13,975 bases of DNA, from positions 1-13,975 of the forward strand of contig DMJL01000308.1 of the NCBI GenBank assembly GCA_003451785.1, written 5' to 3'. Shown piece by piece: positions 1 to 8,106 of the stretch. Origin of the DNA: Bacteroidales bacterium (GTDB lineage: Bacteria > Bacteroidota > Bacteroidia > Bacteroidales > UBA7960). Position numbers and translations under genes: made by a program. The notes under the pieces are model-generated. The model had not been told where the DNA came from and ran no database searches. It saw only the letters and a program-made list of their open reading frames with translations. Within the stretch, counting starts at the first letter, position 1. Every line of letters begins with the position of its first letter.

Positions 1-21
1 ATGCATATTAATTGAAATTGC

Positions 22-29
22 TATATTTG
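22..29 (+). promoter_or_regulatory. Candidate -7 promoter element for the DUF4783 gene
   Basis: TATATTTG, followed by CAATAAG, fits the Bacteroidota -7 consensus TAnnTTTG. The matching -33 TTTG would fall at or before base 1, so it cannot be checked. A start a few bases downstream would give a leader of roughly 75 nt before the ATG at 109. This is a motif match only. Confidence 0.45.
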
Positions 30-108
30 CAATAAGAATCGAAAGTTAGCACGCTAAGGCATTTTGGCGTAGTTTTTGCTGTATAATTTTTTGATTTGTA
101 AAGATACG

Positions 109-516
109 ATGAACAGAACAATAATTTCCTTAATAGTATTTAGCCTGATACTATCTTTAAACAGTTCAGCGAATTACTTCCAGTCTGACAATCTCACTCA
201 GGAAGTTTCTCAAGCAGTAAGAACGGGCAATTCTCGTGAATTGGCTAACTTTTTTAGTCAAAATATTGACCTTACCTTGCCAGATAGCGAAGGAACCTTT
301 AGCAAGGCACAGGCAGAGGTAATTATTCGAAATTTCTTTTCCAGAAACACGCCTACTTCTTTTTTGGTTTCGCATCAGGGTACCTCGCGCGATGGCTCAT
401 CCTATGCCATAGGCATAATGCAAACCCGCCAAGGACAAGCCTATCGGGTATATTTTTTGTTGAAAAAGGTTTCAGAAAACACACAATTGCACCAACTGCA
501 ATTTGAGCCTAATTAG
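109..516 (+). CDS. Small exported DUF4783 family protein
   Basis: Predicted 135-residue protein of unknown biochemical function, recognised as DUF4783-like. I believe this family has an NTF2-like fold, but the sequence alone does not prove that. Residues 1 to about 21 (MNRTIISLIVFSLILSLNSS) form a signal peptide, so the protein should be exported to the periplasm. The mature part (about 110 residues) contains the 'FFSQNIDLTLPDSEGTFSKA' stretch and ends in a predicted beta-rich half ('YRVYFLLKK'). I chose the ATG at 109 over an upstream in-frame TTG at 76, because the ATG places the signal peptide exactly at the N-terminus. There is no Shine-Dalgarno sequence, as expected in Bacteroidota. A terminator follows directly, so the gene is probably the last or only gene of its transcript. 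Its upstream neighbour lies outside the window. Confidence 0.8.
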   Translation: MNRTIISLIVFSLILSLNSSANYFQSDNLTQEVSQAVRTGNSRELANFFSQNIDLTLPDSEGTFSKAQAEVIIRNFFSRNTPTSFLVSHQGTSRDGSSYAIGIMQTRQGQAYRVYFLLKKVSENTQLHQLQFEPN

Positions 517-534
517 GCAATAAGAACTCTAAGG

Positions 535-571
535 AAATGCCGTCTGTAAATTGATTATGGGCGGCATTTTT
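535..571 (+). terminator. Rho-independent terminator after the DUF4783 gene
   Basis: AAATGCCG (535-542) pairs perfectly with CGGCATTT (562-569). The stem can extend inward with T543-G561, C544-G560 and T545-G559. A run of five T (567-571) closes it. It starts 18 bp after the stop codon of the upstream gene. The remainder of the spacer up to 801 shows no gene. Confidence 0.65.
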
Positions 572-801
572 CGTTTATGCCAATCATCGTTGGCCAAATT
601 GCATTTCAACGGTCAATGCCTGTAAAAAGCAGTAAATGGGAAGAAAACTACCTGATTTGTGCATAGAAGCCATGATTTAAAGATGCTACAACACTTTTTG
701 CCAGTTGGGGAGTTATGCAAGTTGTGAATTTGTCAGTATCTTTAGCATCAACTTAGGATTTTCGATTAAATCGTAATCCTTTTAACAATAATATTTCTGC
801 T

Positions 802-2280
802 ATGGAGCACCTTTTATTGTATGGTTCTATTCTTGTGCTGGCAGCTGTGGTCTCAAGCAAAGTCAGTTTTAGAACGGGTATTCCTGTGCTAATAATTTTT
901 CTTGGTATAGGAATGCTCTCCGGTTCCGATGGCCTGTTGGGAATTCCCTTCAACGATCCAAAACTTACCCAATGGATTGGTTCACTTGTGCTTGCCATAA
1001 TTCTTTTTAGCGGTGGGCTCGACACAAGGATTGAGAGTATAAAGGTTGTAAAATGGCAGGGAATAATTCTTAGCACCATTGGAGTAATTCTCTCTACTTT
1101 AACTGTAGGTTTGCTGCTACACCTTTTCTTGGGGTTCACGCTGCTCACAGGATTGTTGATAGGTTCCATAATAAGTTCTACGGATGCCGCCGCTGTGTTT
1201 TCCATCTTGCGTTCGCGCAAAACAGGATTGAAAGGCAACATTCGTCCATTACTCGAATTAGAATCGGGGAGCAACGATCCCATGGCTTATTTCCTAACGG
1301 TAACCTTGGTAGCTCTACACTTGAATCCAGCAGAAGCAGGTGTTTCAGTCTTATACCAATTTGCAAAGCAAATGATTGTGGGCACTATTGCAGGTGTGGT
1401 AATGGGAAAAGTGATGGTGCTGCTAATCAACCGCTTAAAACTTGAAGTAGAGGGCTTGTATCCAGTACTTAGCCTAGCACTGATGGTTTTTACCTTCTCA
1501 GCATCCGACTTCTTGCATGGCAACGGCTTCCTGTCTGTATATCTTGCAGGCTTAATTTTGGGGAATCACAATTTCATTCACAAAAAATCGGTCATTAAAT
1601 TCTTTGATGGGATAGCCTGGATTAGCCAAATATCTATGTTCATATTTTTGGGCTTGTTAGTTTTCCCCACCCAAATAGTGCCAGTGGTTGGCACTGGTAT
1701 GCTCATTGCTGCCATCCTTATTTTTATCGCCAGGCCAGTGAGTGTTTTTGCAAGTTTGGCTTTTTCGGGCTTCTCCATACGCCAAAAAATATTTATCTCT
1801 TGGGTGGGATTAAGGGGGGCAGTTCCCATTGTTTTTGCTACGCTACCTATGGTTTATGGCGTCGAAAAGGCCGATCTCATTTTTCATTTAGTTTTCTTTG
1901 TGGTTTTCGCTTCGGTGGCACTGCAGGGAACTACCCTTACTCTTGCTGCTAAACTTTTGGGTGTAGAAGATAAAACAGCTTCACCCGGTGACTATCCCAT
2001 AGAAAAGGAATTGGTGGATCAGATAAAGAAGGATTTGTTTGAGGTAGTAATTGCTCCCGACTGCAAATCGGCCAAAAGGCAAATAATTGACCTTAATTTT
2101 CCTAAAACGGCATTAATAGTTTTAATAAAGCGAGGTGAGCAGCTTATAACACCAAACGGAAGCACCGAATTGCTTGCAGGCGATAAGTTGTGGATTATTG
2201 CAGAAAGTGAAAAGGACTTCTCTTCGGTAATGAATTGCATTGGTGTGCAAAAATCTCTCGACGGAAGAATTAGCAGCTAA
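802..2280 (+). CDS. K+/H+ antiporter, CPA1 family (NhaP2/CvrA type)
   Basis: Predicted 492-residue inner-membrane cation/proton antiporter that would exchange cytoplasmic K+ (possibly Na+) for external H+ and so control ion content and pH. About twelve hydrophobic segments fill residues 1-390. Signature stretches are 'FSGGLDT' (69-75), 'SSTDAA' (125-130) and 'LESGSNDPMA' (153-162); D128 and the N158-D159 pair lie in the ion-binding core typical of the NhaP/CvrA family. Residues about 410-482 form a TrkA-C (RCK_C) regulatory domain, with the 'NGSTELLAGDKLWII' motif near 452-466. E. coli CvrA is longer and carries an extra C-terminal domain that is absent here. The ATG follows a spacer with a weak -7-like TATCTTTA at 737-744. 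The gene is monocistronic and convergent with the next glycosyltransferase. Family is secure; K+ versus Na+ preference is inferred. Confidence 0.9.
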   Translation: MEHLLLYGSILVLAAVVSSKVSFRTGIPVLIIFLGIGMLSGSDGLLGIPFNDPKLTQWIGSLVLAIILFSGGLDTRIESIKVVKWQGIILSTIGVILSTLTVGLLLHLFLGFTLLTGLLIGSIISSTDAAAVFSILRSRKTGLKGNIRPLLELESGSNDPMAYFLTVTLVALHLNPAEAGVSVLYQFAKQMIVGTIAGVVMGKVMVLLINRLKLEVEGLYPVLSLALMVFTFSASDFLHGNGFLSVYLAGLILGNHNFIHKKSVIKFFDGIAWISQISMFIFLGLLVFPTQIVPVVGTGMLIAAILIFIARPVSVFASLAFSGFSIRQKIFISWVGLRGAVPIVFATLPMVYGVEKADLIFHLVFFVVFASVALQGTTLTLAAKLLGVEDKTASPGDYPIEKELVDQIKKDLFEVVIAPDCKSAKRQIIDLNFPKTALIVLIKRGEQLITPNGSTELLAGDKLWIIAESEKDFSSVMNCIGVQKSLDGRISS

Positions 2281-2303
2281 ACTTGCTCTGTCAAAAGGCA
2301 GAC

Positions 2304-2318
2304 GCAACAGAATGTTGC
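2304..2318. terminator. Small hairpin between convergent genes
   Basis: GCAACA (2304-2309), loop GAA, TGTTGC (2313-2318): a perfect 6-bp stem centred in the 40-bp gap between the convergent antiporter and glycosyltransferase genes. Neither side has a clear T-run, so a bidirectional terminator role rests mainly on position. Confidence 0.35.
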
Positions 2319-2320
2319 TC

Positions 2321-3619
2321 TTAGCATACCATATTATCCATAATTTTTGCTAATTGTTGTGTGAGATGCCTACGCGAGTATTGGTCGTTTGATGCAGAGT
2401 TTAACTCCATTTTTCTATTAAGAAAATCTTGTTTCCATTCGAGCAGCACTTGTACCATCTTGTCGAAATTTTCAAATCCCACCACTTTGCCGCAAAGCGA
2501 CTGATCTATGATAGTTGCGGCATCTCCATTTTCCGGTCCAACAACTAAAATGGGTCGTTGCAATGCCAGATATTCAAAAATTTTTCCGGTGGTGATTCCC
2601 ATAACATTGGGCGTATTGTTGAGGGCAAGCAACAGCAATGCAGATTGTGATGCTTTCTTTAAAGCAACATCGTGGGGTAGGTAGTCGGTTTTGGATAAAA
2701 ATTTTGTAACCCCATATTCTTCTAAGGAATCTATTACAGAAATATCTGTTTTGCCTATGAGCTGAATAGATAAATTGGATGAAAAGAAGGCATCGCTTGA
2801 CGAAAGTTGGGCAAGTGCTTTCCAGAGAAGTTCTGGGTTGCGGTCGGAATTTAGCGAGCCTAAGTGCGTAATGCTAAAACTATCGTAGGAAAAAACAGGC
2901 AAATCCTTGAAATCTTCGCTATCGTATCCGTTTGTAATCACACTAATTGCTCGCTTGCAAATGTCGGTTAGGTCGCTTGCGCAAGTCGGGCTGACCGTAA
3001 CAACTTGGTTGGCAGAAACTAAGACTTCTTTTTCTAATTTCTTGTGCACTTGGTCTGCCCAAGGGGTGAGCATTAGCTTTGGGTAGAAATCAATTTGTGT
3101 CCATGGATCGCGAAAATCTGCCAACCAAGGCAACCCCAATTTCTTCTTCAATCCCAGTGCAATGAGGTGCATTGTATGGGGTGGTCCGGTAGAGACTATG
3201 GCATCTACCTTGTTGTAATTCAGCCACCTTGTTAAGAACTTTACCGATGGATTAATCCAAAAACACCTTGCATCGGGGATAAAAAGATTGCCCCTAACCC
3301 ATGCCGAAATCTTTTGGGCTAAACCCGGACGCTTTTTCTCGCTGATAAAGCCTGCCTGAACACGCTCATTGCCTTTGATGCCGCTAAACCATTTATAAAG
3401 CAAATATGGCTCCCAAATGGAATTCTTTAGAACGGTAATATTTTGAGGAATATCCTTTTCCAAACTATTATCCACACTTGGATACTCTGGGTTAAGAGGG
3501 GTATAGATTATCGGTTCCCATCCAAAGTGGCGCAGATATTTGGCAAACTTAAGCCAACGCTGCACGCCCGCTCCACCACTTGGCGGCCAATAGTAGGTAA
3601 TAATAAGGACTTTCTTCAC
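2321..3619 (-). CDS. GT4-like glycosyltransferase, partner of YfhO
   Basis: Predicted 432-residue glycosyltransferase of the GT-B fold, likely acting at the cytoplasmic face of the inner membrane on an envelope glycan. The donor and acceptor cannot be read from sequence. The N-terminal acceptor domain carries 'YYWPPSGGAGVQRW' (about residues 9-22), 'STGPPH' (143-148) and 'ADFRDPW' (167-173), a pattern common in Bacteroidota. The C-terminal donor domain has 'TNGYD' (about 229) and 'TTGKIFEYLALQRPIL' (about 343-358) in the place of the usual EX7E region. I chose the GTG at 3619, giving MKKVLIITYYWPP, the usual start of this family; a TTG six bases upstream (3625) would add two residues. The start lies 16 nt after the YfhO stop, so the two are almost certainly co-transcribed. 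Confidence 0.85.
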   Translation of the reverse strand: MKKVLIITYYWPPSGGAGVQRWLKFAKYLRHFGWEPIIYTPLNPEYPSVDNSLEKDIPQNITVLKNSIWEPYLLYKWFSGIKGNERVQAGFISEKKRPGLAQKISAWVRGNLFIPDARCFWINPSVKFLTRWLNYNKVDAIVSTGPPHTMHLIALGLKKKLGLPWLADFRDPWTQIDFYPKLMLTPWADQVHKKLEKEVLVSANQVVTVSPTCASDLTDICKRAISVITNGYDSEDFKDLPVFSYDSFSITHLGSLNSDRNPELLWKALAQLSSSDAFFSSNLSIQLIGKTDISVIDSLEEYGVTKFLSKTDYLPHDVALKKASQSALLLLALNNTPNVMGITTGKIFEYLALQRPILVVGPENGDAATIIDQSLCGKVVGFENFDKMVQVLLEWKQDFLNRKMELNSASNDQYSRRHLTQQLAKIMDNMVC

Positions 3620-3635
3620 CGGCAAAATTTTACTT

Positions 3636-6095
3636 TTAGCTCTTTCCGAAAGGCTTCACAGTTTTTTGTTTATAGTAGTACGCGCCATACAAAACCATGA
3701 GCAACAATAGAAGTGCGCTAAATGCAAACGATACTTTGCGCCCTGTAAAGTATGCTTCCGGGCGGAATACAAAAACTATCTCACCGCTACCCGCCGGAAC
3801 TACTAATGCGCGAAGCACATAGTTTACCCTAAAATGCTCCACTTGCTCCCCGTTGATGGTTGCAATCCATCCATTGGGATAATAGATCTCAGAAAAAACT
3901 GCAATTTGTTGGGTGGCTGTTTCGTACTGGTATCTGAGTCGGTTGGGGGCATATTCCATCAATTGGATGGAAGCAAGGGTATCGCTTTCAAAGGTTTTGT
4001 TTTCAACAAAGTTTAAAAATCTTTGGTCAATAAGAGCTGTTTGCAATGGATCAAAATCATGCAGTGCTTGAATTTCTTCATCGGCATTGGCCACAATTCG
4101 GTAGCTCCCCACAAACCAGGCATTTCCCAGTGCCGATTCATTTAGTTGGGCAATCGGCAGATTGTCTTCACCTGGTACAATAAGGTATTTGGTGTTGAGC
4201 ATATTTAGCACATTAGGACTTTTCTGCATCAGATGAAAATCTATGAGGTCTTGGTATCTCTGCAATTTTGCACCGTGATACCCACCTATGGAGCTATGGA
4301 AATAGGATGTAGATGATTCATTGAATGCATTCACAGTGGTGTTGAAAACTCGGAAATGCAGATCGGTGTCCTGCATTATTTGCAAGTTTGCTTGAGTGGG
4401 TCGGAAGGGTTGCTCCACCTGCCGTGGACTCACAAAATGGCTGCTATTTAGGTACCTGCGGTTTATGGACCACATATCGAGCAAGAGCAGTACTACAAGG
4501 ATAGCAATAAAGGCATTTTGCGATACTTTCTTGTATGCAAACAAAAGCATCAATGCACCTGCGGCAAGAGCAAAAAGTGTGCTGCGCATGGCATCTGCAC
4601 GGAAAATGGCAATGCGAGCGGCTTCGAGATTGTTTAAGAAGGTGTTGATTTGGTCTGCTGCGCCAGGGTTCATTCTTAGCTGGGCAGCAAAAAAATCCGC
4701 TTCGATATTGCTGGTGAAATTAAAAATAGCACCGGGCACTAAATAGAAGAAAAAAGCAATACCGGCAGAAAGCCCCAAGGCTGTAAGGAATGACTTGCTT
4801 TTGAATGTTAACTTATGCCCTTGCTGAATAAATTGTTGCAACCCAATAAACGCCAGTGCTGGTATTATCAATTCTACCACTACCAAAATCATGGAAACGG
4901 CTCTAAAGCTGCTGTATAACGGAACAAAATCCACAAAGAAACTCGTTAGTGGCATGAAGTTTCTACCCCACGAAAGCATTATTGCAAGAATCGCTGCTAA
5001 TAGCAAACCCCATTTCAAAGAGCCTTTAACATAGAACAATGCAAATACAAAAAGGAACACCACAACAGCACCAACATAAACTGGTCCGGATGTAAATGGC
5101 TGGTCGCCCCAATAGTGGTTTTGTTGTCCAACAAAATCACGAAACTGACCATCAACAGCATCGAGTGCATTGGGATTAGCAGCTATATTTCCGGTTGCTC
5201 CTCCTTTGGCATTGGGAATGAGAAGAGTAAGGGTTTCGCCCCTTCCGTAACTCCATTGTGTAATATAGTCAATAGTAAGCCCTTCGGTGGCTTCCCTATC
5301 GTTTATGGTAAGCTCGGAGCCGCCTCGCATGGTTTCTTCGGCGTAGGTGTATGTAGCCCATAGTTTTCCAAAGTTCATACCCAAGGCTACTACCAAACCA
5401 GCAACCAATACTCCAACAACTTTCATAAAATGCAGGAGTTTCTTTTGCTTAATGTGCTCAGCAAGTTCGAAGATGCCATAGAACAACACAATTAGCCCTA
5501 AGTAGTAAGTAATTTGATAGTGGTTGGCAAATATCTTCAAGCCCATAAACATGGCAAACAATATTCCACCAAGCAATAATTTGCCCCTGAATGCATAGAT
5601 GATTGACCCAAGCACCGGTGCCATATAGGCAATTGCAACCGCTTTGGAGTTATGACCGGCTTGTATGATAATAAAATGGTATGAAGAGAATGTAAATGCC
5701 ACTGCACCTGCTAAAGCTAACCAGGGATTTACCTTTAACAAAATCAGAAAAAGAAAAAACCCTGCAAAGTACAGAAAAATCATGTCGGCAGGGTGGGGTA
5801 GCCACAAGGTAAAAAGGTTGTGAAAAAAATTGGAAATATTGTATTTCCAAAGGACTGAAATTTGAAAAGCAGGCATCCCGCCAAACATGGAGTTTGTCCA
5901 TAGTGCTTCTTGCCCGGTAGCATCTCGGAAATTGGCAATCTCATTAGCCATCCCCAAAAACTTAACAATGTCGGGTTGCAACAACTGCCTGCCCTGCAAA
6001 ATAGGGTACACATAAACCAACGACATTAGCAAAAACAAAAATGTTGCCACCAAGTAGGGCATTAACATTTTCCAATCAATCTTAATTTTTTTCAT
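3636..6095 (-). CDS. YfhO family multi-pass membrane protein
   Basis: Predicted 819-residue polytopic membrane protein. In Gram-positive bacteria YfhO-type proteins are GT-C-like enzymes implicated in glycosylating teichoic or lipoteichoic acid; the Bacteroidota substrate is unknown, and transfer of a lipid-linked sugar on the outer face of the inner membrane is an inference. One TM helix (about 11-31) is followed by a periplasmic loop with 'TNSMFGGMPAFQ' (67-78), the Bacteroidota YfhO signature. Many helices follow to about residue 560, then a soluble region with 'LNTKYLIVPGE'. A beta-rich C-terminal domain includes 'YYPNGWIATINGEQVEHFRV', and a final TM helix lies near the end before a basic tail. 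The ATG at 6095 is clear. I see no promoter in the 130-bp gap behind DUF4834, so read-through from that gene is plausible. It leads directly into the glycosyltransferase. Confidence 0.9.
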   Translation of the reverse strand: MKKIKIDWKMLMPYLVATFLFLLMSLVYVYPILQGRQLLQPDIVKFLGMANEIANFRDATGQEALWTNSMFGGMPAFQISVLWKYNISNFFHNLFTLWLPHPADMIFLYFAGFFLFLILLKVNPWLALAGAVAFTFSSYHFIIIQAGHNSKAVAIAYMAPVLGSIIYAFRGKLLLGGILFAMFMGLKIFANHYQITYYLGLIVLFYGIFELAEHIKQKKLLHFMKVVGVLVAGLVVALGMNFGKLWATYTYAEETMRGGSELTINDREATEGLTIDYITQWSYGRGETLTLLIPNAKGGATGNIAANPNALDAVDGQFRDFVGQQNHYWGDQPFTSGPVYVGAVVVFLFVFALFYVKGSLKWGLLLAAILAIMLSWGRNFMPLTSFFVDFVPLYSSFRAVSMILVVVELIIPALAFIGLQQFIQQGHKLTFKSKSFLTALGLSAGIAFFFYLVPGAIFNFTSNIEADFFAAQLRMNPGAADQINTFLNNLEAARIAIFRADAMRSTLFALAAGALMLLFAYKKVSQNAFIAILVVLLLLDMWSINRRYLNSSHFVSPRQVEQPFRPTQANLQIMQDTDLHFRVFNTTVNAFNESSTSYFHSSIGGYHGAKLQRYQDLIDFHLMQKSPNVLNMLNTKYLIVPGEDNLPIAQLNESALGNAWFVGSYRIVANADEEIQALHDFDPLQTALIDQRFLNFVENKTFESDTLASIQLMEYAPNRLRYQYETATQQIAVFSEIYYPNGWIATINGEQVEHFRVNYVLRALVVPAGSGEIVFVFRPEAYFTGRKVSFAFSALLLLLMVLYGAYYYKQKTVKPFGKS

Positions 6096-6225
6096 CGTTT
6101 CAACTTTTCAAAAACTTCAACAAATTGCCAGCTTCGATTTGGTAATGAATGCGTGCTGAGTTTAAATTATGATTCCCAATGACATCACATATAAACATTA
6201 TGTAATACAAATTTGAAGAAATGGG

Positions 6226-6480
6226 CTATTTTTCTTTAACTTCTTCAAAGTCGGTATATTCCCCAAGGTTGTCCGATTCGGTTTTGGCTTTTCTGCCGCC
6301 AAAATTTATAGAAACATTCCCTTTGCGTGTTCCCTGCTGCGAAGTATGCGGCGGATTTTGCTCATAGAATCGTTGCTTGAATTTGCCAAGGTATCGTTTC
6401 AACAATAAGGGCAAGACTAACCTTGCTAAAAGCCGAAAAGCAATGTAAACCAAAACCAAAATGGCGATAAATTCAAGCAT
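6226..6480 (-). CDS. DUF4834 family small membrane protein
   Basis: Predicted 84-residue protein matching the Bacteroidota DUF4834 pattern; function unknown. Residues 1 to about 30 (start MLEFIAILVLVYIAFRLLAR) form one TM anchor. A basic stretch follows ('KRYLGKFKQRFYEQ', about 29-42), then a Gln/Thr/Ser-rich linker, and an acidic tail ending 'GEYTDFEEVKEK', the conserved C-terminal 'GEY-DFEE' motif. By the positive-inside rule the tail should be cytoplasmic. The ATG at 6480 is the only reasonable start. It lies upstream of YfhO in the same direction with a 130-bp gap; whether they share a function is not shown. Confidence 0.8.
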   Translation of the reverse strand: MLEFIAILVLVYIAFRLLARLVLPLLLKRYLGKFKQRFYEQNPPHTSQQGTRKGNVSINFGGRKAKTESDNLGEYTDFEEVKEK

Positions 6481-6527
6481 GGTAAAAAGTATTTTATCTT
6501 TCCGAAGCCGTTGCGTAAAAAACTCGC

Positions 6528-6535
6528 CAAAGGTA
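6528..6535 (-). promoter_or_regulatory. Candidate -7 element for DUF4834 (and possibly YfhO)
   Basis: On the minus strand this reads TACCTTTG, a full match to TAnnTTTG, 48 bp before the DUF4834 ATG. I see no TTTG at the expected -33 spacing, so support is partial. Confidence 0.4.
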
Positions 6536-6683
6536 TGAATTATTAATCAATGCTTTTGTGCATTTATGCTGAGCAATGCACCCACAACCCGTCTTGCGCT
6601 TTGCATAGGGCGATTTTGGGATTATGTGTACAAAGATTTTTTAGAACAAATCAATGTTTTGCCGCAATATCCCCAGCAATAGG

Positions 6684-7640
6684 TTAGGGCTGCATCGCCA
6701 TTGAAAGATACACCACATAGGCAATATATGCGATTAAAATAATTGCACCTTCGCGACGACCGATTCTAAGGCCCGATTTCATCATGGGTATCAGAATGGC
6801 AGAAAAACCAATCATTACCAAAATATCTATGGTGTTTATACCTGGTGCCTCCAAAGGATGAATTATCCCTGAGATGCCTAAAATTGCTACAATGTTAAAA
6901 ATATTGGAGCCAACCACATTGCCAATAGCAATATCGCTTTGTTTGCGAATGGCTGCTACAATCGAGGTAGCCAGTTCGGGCAGACTTGTGCCGGCTGCAA
7001 CTATGGTTAGACCAATAAAAGCTTCGCTAGCACCAAATGCTTTGGCTATTGCTGTTGCCCCATTTACCAGCAAGTAGGAACCACCTACCAACACACCAAT
7101 ACCTAATGCAACAAAACCCAGATCTATAACCACCGATTTTGATTTGGCAGGCATAGAAGCGTCAATGTCTGCAGTCTCGGCTTTTTGGCTTTCTTTGCGC
7201 GATTTAATTACATTAAAAACAGTGTATGTGATTGCCAAAGCGAAGAGCAGAATTGCCTCCCATCTGCTTATTTGCAAATCGTAGAACAACAAGAAAAAAA
7301 GTGCGGCAACAAATAGCATTACCGGAGTATCGAATCGCAACACATTGAGATTGACACGAAGGGGAAGTATAAGTGCGCAAATACCCAAAATGAAGCCAAT
7401 ATTGAAAATATTTGACCCCACAACATTGCCGATGGCTATATCTCCTTGATTACCTATCGAAGCCATAGTGCTAACCACCATTTCGGGCATACTTGTGCCA
7501 TAAGCAACTACCGTAAGTCCAACAACCAATACTGAAATGCCCGCTCGCAGTGCAATTGAAACGGCTCCTTTTATTAGAAAAGTAGCTCCAAAATACAGAA
7601 GCACTAATCCGGCGATCAATGATAATATTTGCAACAACAT
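6684..7640 (-). CDS. Na+/Ca2+ exchanger family antiporter (CaCA, YrbG type)
   Basis: Predicted 318-residue inner-membrane exchanger of the calcium/cation antiporter family, likely expelling Ca2+ (or exchanging another cation) against Na+ or H+. The two inverted alpha-repeats are both intact: 'GTSMPE' (48-53) with 'GNVVGSN' (71-77), and 'GTSLPE' (217-222) with 'GNVVGSN' (240-246). The acidic residues E53 and E222 are the expected ion-binding positions. About ten TM helices surround a short hydrophilic cytoplasmic loop near residues 147-170 ('SRKESQKAETADIDASMPAK'). The length is normal for the prokaryotic YrbG type, without the large regulatory loop of eukaryotic NCX. The ATG at 7640 follows a candidate promoter at 7682-7689, and the gene probably has its own transcript. 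Confidence 0.93.
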   Translation of the reverse strand: MLLQILSLIAGLVLLYFGATFLIKGAVSIALRAGISVLVVGLTVVAYGTSMPEMVVSTMASIGNQGDIAIGNVVGSNIFNIGFILGICALILPLRVNLNVLRFDTPVMLFVAALFFLLFYDLQISRWEAILLFALAITYTVFNVIKSRKESQKAETADIDASMPAKSKSVVIDLGFVALGIGVLVGGSYLLVNGATAIAKAFGASEAFIGLTIVAAGTSLPELATSIVAAIRKQSDIAIGNVVGSNIFNIVAILGISGIIHPLEAPGINTIDILVMIGFSAILIPMMKSGLRIGRREGAIILIAYIAYVVYLSMAMQP

Positions 7641-7681
7641 GGTTTTTGAAATTTATTTTAACAGATTGTAGATTTTTGATT

Positions 7682-7689
7682 CAAAGGTA
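7682..7689 (-). promoter_or_regulatory. Candidate -7 element for the CaCA exchanger gene
   Basis: Minus-strand TACCTTTG, matching TAnnTTTG, 41 bp before the ATG at 7640, which would give a leader of about 35 nt. No clear TTTG sits at the -33 position. Confidence 0.4.
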
Positions 7690-7756
7690 TGCAAACAAAA
7701 GAGGCCATATCATTGCAGGTACAGCCTAATTGTAGAAATTTTTTTAAGAAAAAATC

Positions 7757-7912
7757 CTATTTGTGGGTTTTCTCGTCAGAAACGGTGAGCCTAACGCGAC
7801 CTTTTGCGCGACGGGCTGCAAGTACCCTGCGACCATTCTTAGTAGCCATGCGGCTTCTGAATCCGTGCTTGTTCTTTCTTTTTCTTACCGAAGGTTGAAA
7901 TGTTCTCTTCAT
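7757..7912 (-). CDS. rpmH: 50S ribosomal protein L34
   Basis: A 51-residue, very basic protein of the large ribosomal subunit. It begins MKRTFQPSVRKRKNKHGFRS and continues 'RMATKNGRRVLAARRAKGR', the hallmark L34 sequence that folds into 23S rRNA. Its C-terminus, 'VRLTVSDEKTHK', is slightly longer than the 44-46 residues of proteobacterial L34, as is common in Bacteroidota. The ATG at 7912 is unambiguous and has a good promoter about 90 bp upstream. The gene stands alone here; dnaA and rnpA, its neighbours at the chromosome origin in many bacteria, are not next to it. It is short and covered by spurious longer plus-strand frames, so it is easily missed. Confidence 0.97.
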   Translation of the reverse strand: MKRTFQPSVRKRKNKHGFRSRMATKNGRRVLAARRAKGRVRLTVSDEKTHK

Positions 7913-8002
7913 GGTTCTATGTATTTTCTTTGCTTCTTTCTAATACTGCAATCTGCATCTGCCCCTAACCCCAATTACCTAAACCCCATTTTTTCGGGAC
8001 TG

Positions 8003-8032
8003 CAAAGATAGACAAAAAAATTTTCCAACAAT
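8003..8032 (-). promoter_or_regulatory. Promoter of rpmH
   Basis: On the minus strand, TATCTTTG (8003-8010, followed by CAG) matches the -7 consensus TAnnTTTG, and ATTG (8029-8032) lies 18 bp upstream as a near match to the -33 TTTG. The leader to the rpmH ATG would be about 85-90 nt. The A/T-rich spacer supports a strong promoter, as expected for a ribosomal protein gene. Confidence 0.55.
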
Positions 8033-8106
8033 GGCTTTTTTGAAAATTTTCGCACACAAAAACCAATGTTTTTTTCGTTCAATTTGCCTGCAATCTTTCT
8101 GTTGTC

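Noticed and set aside
753..1283. Open frame of 176 codons on the minus strand, opposite the antiporter
   Set aside because: It overlaps the N-terminal half of a clear CPA1 antiporter, and its translation is low-complexity and Pro/Ser-rich as expected of an antisense frame.
6131..6154. Possible hairpin ATTGCCA...TGGTAAT between DUF4834 and YfhO
   Set aside because: The stem has a mismatch on the transcribed (minus) strand and the T-run after it is poor, so I do not call a terminator.
6566..6682. Plus-strand 38-codon frame starting MLSNAPTTRLALCIG
   Set aside because: It sits in the 203-bp spacer between two minus-strand genes and runs to the end of the CaCA gene. No promoter, start signal or family match supports it.
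7738..7756. A/T-only inverted repeat directly after rpmH
   Set aside because: The ATTTTTT/AAAAAAT pairing contains no G-C pair and is expected by chance in such A/T-rich DNA.
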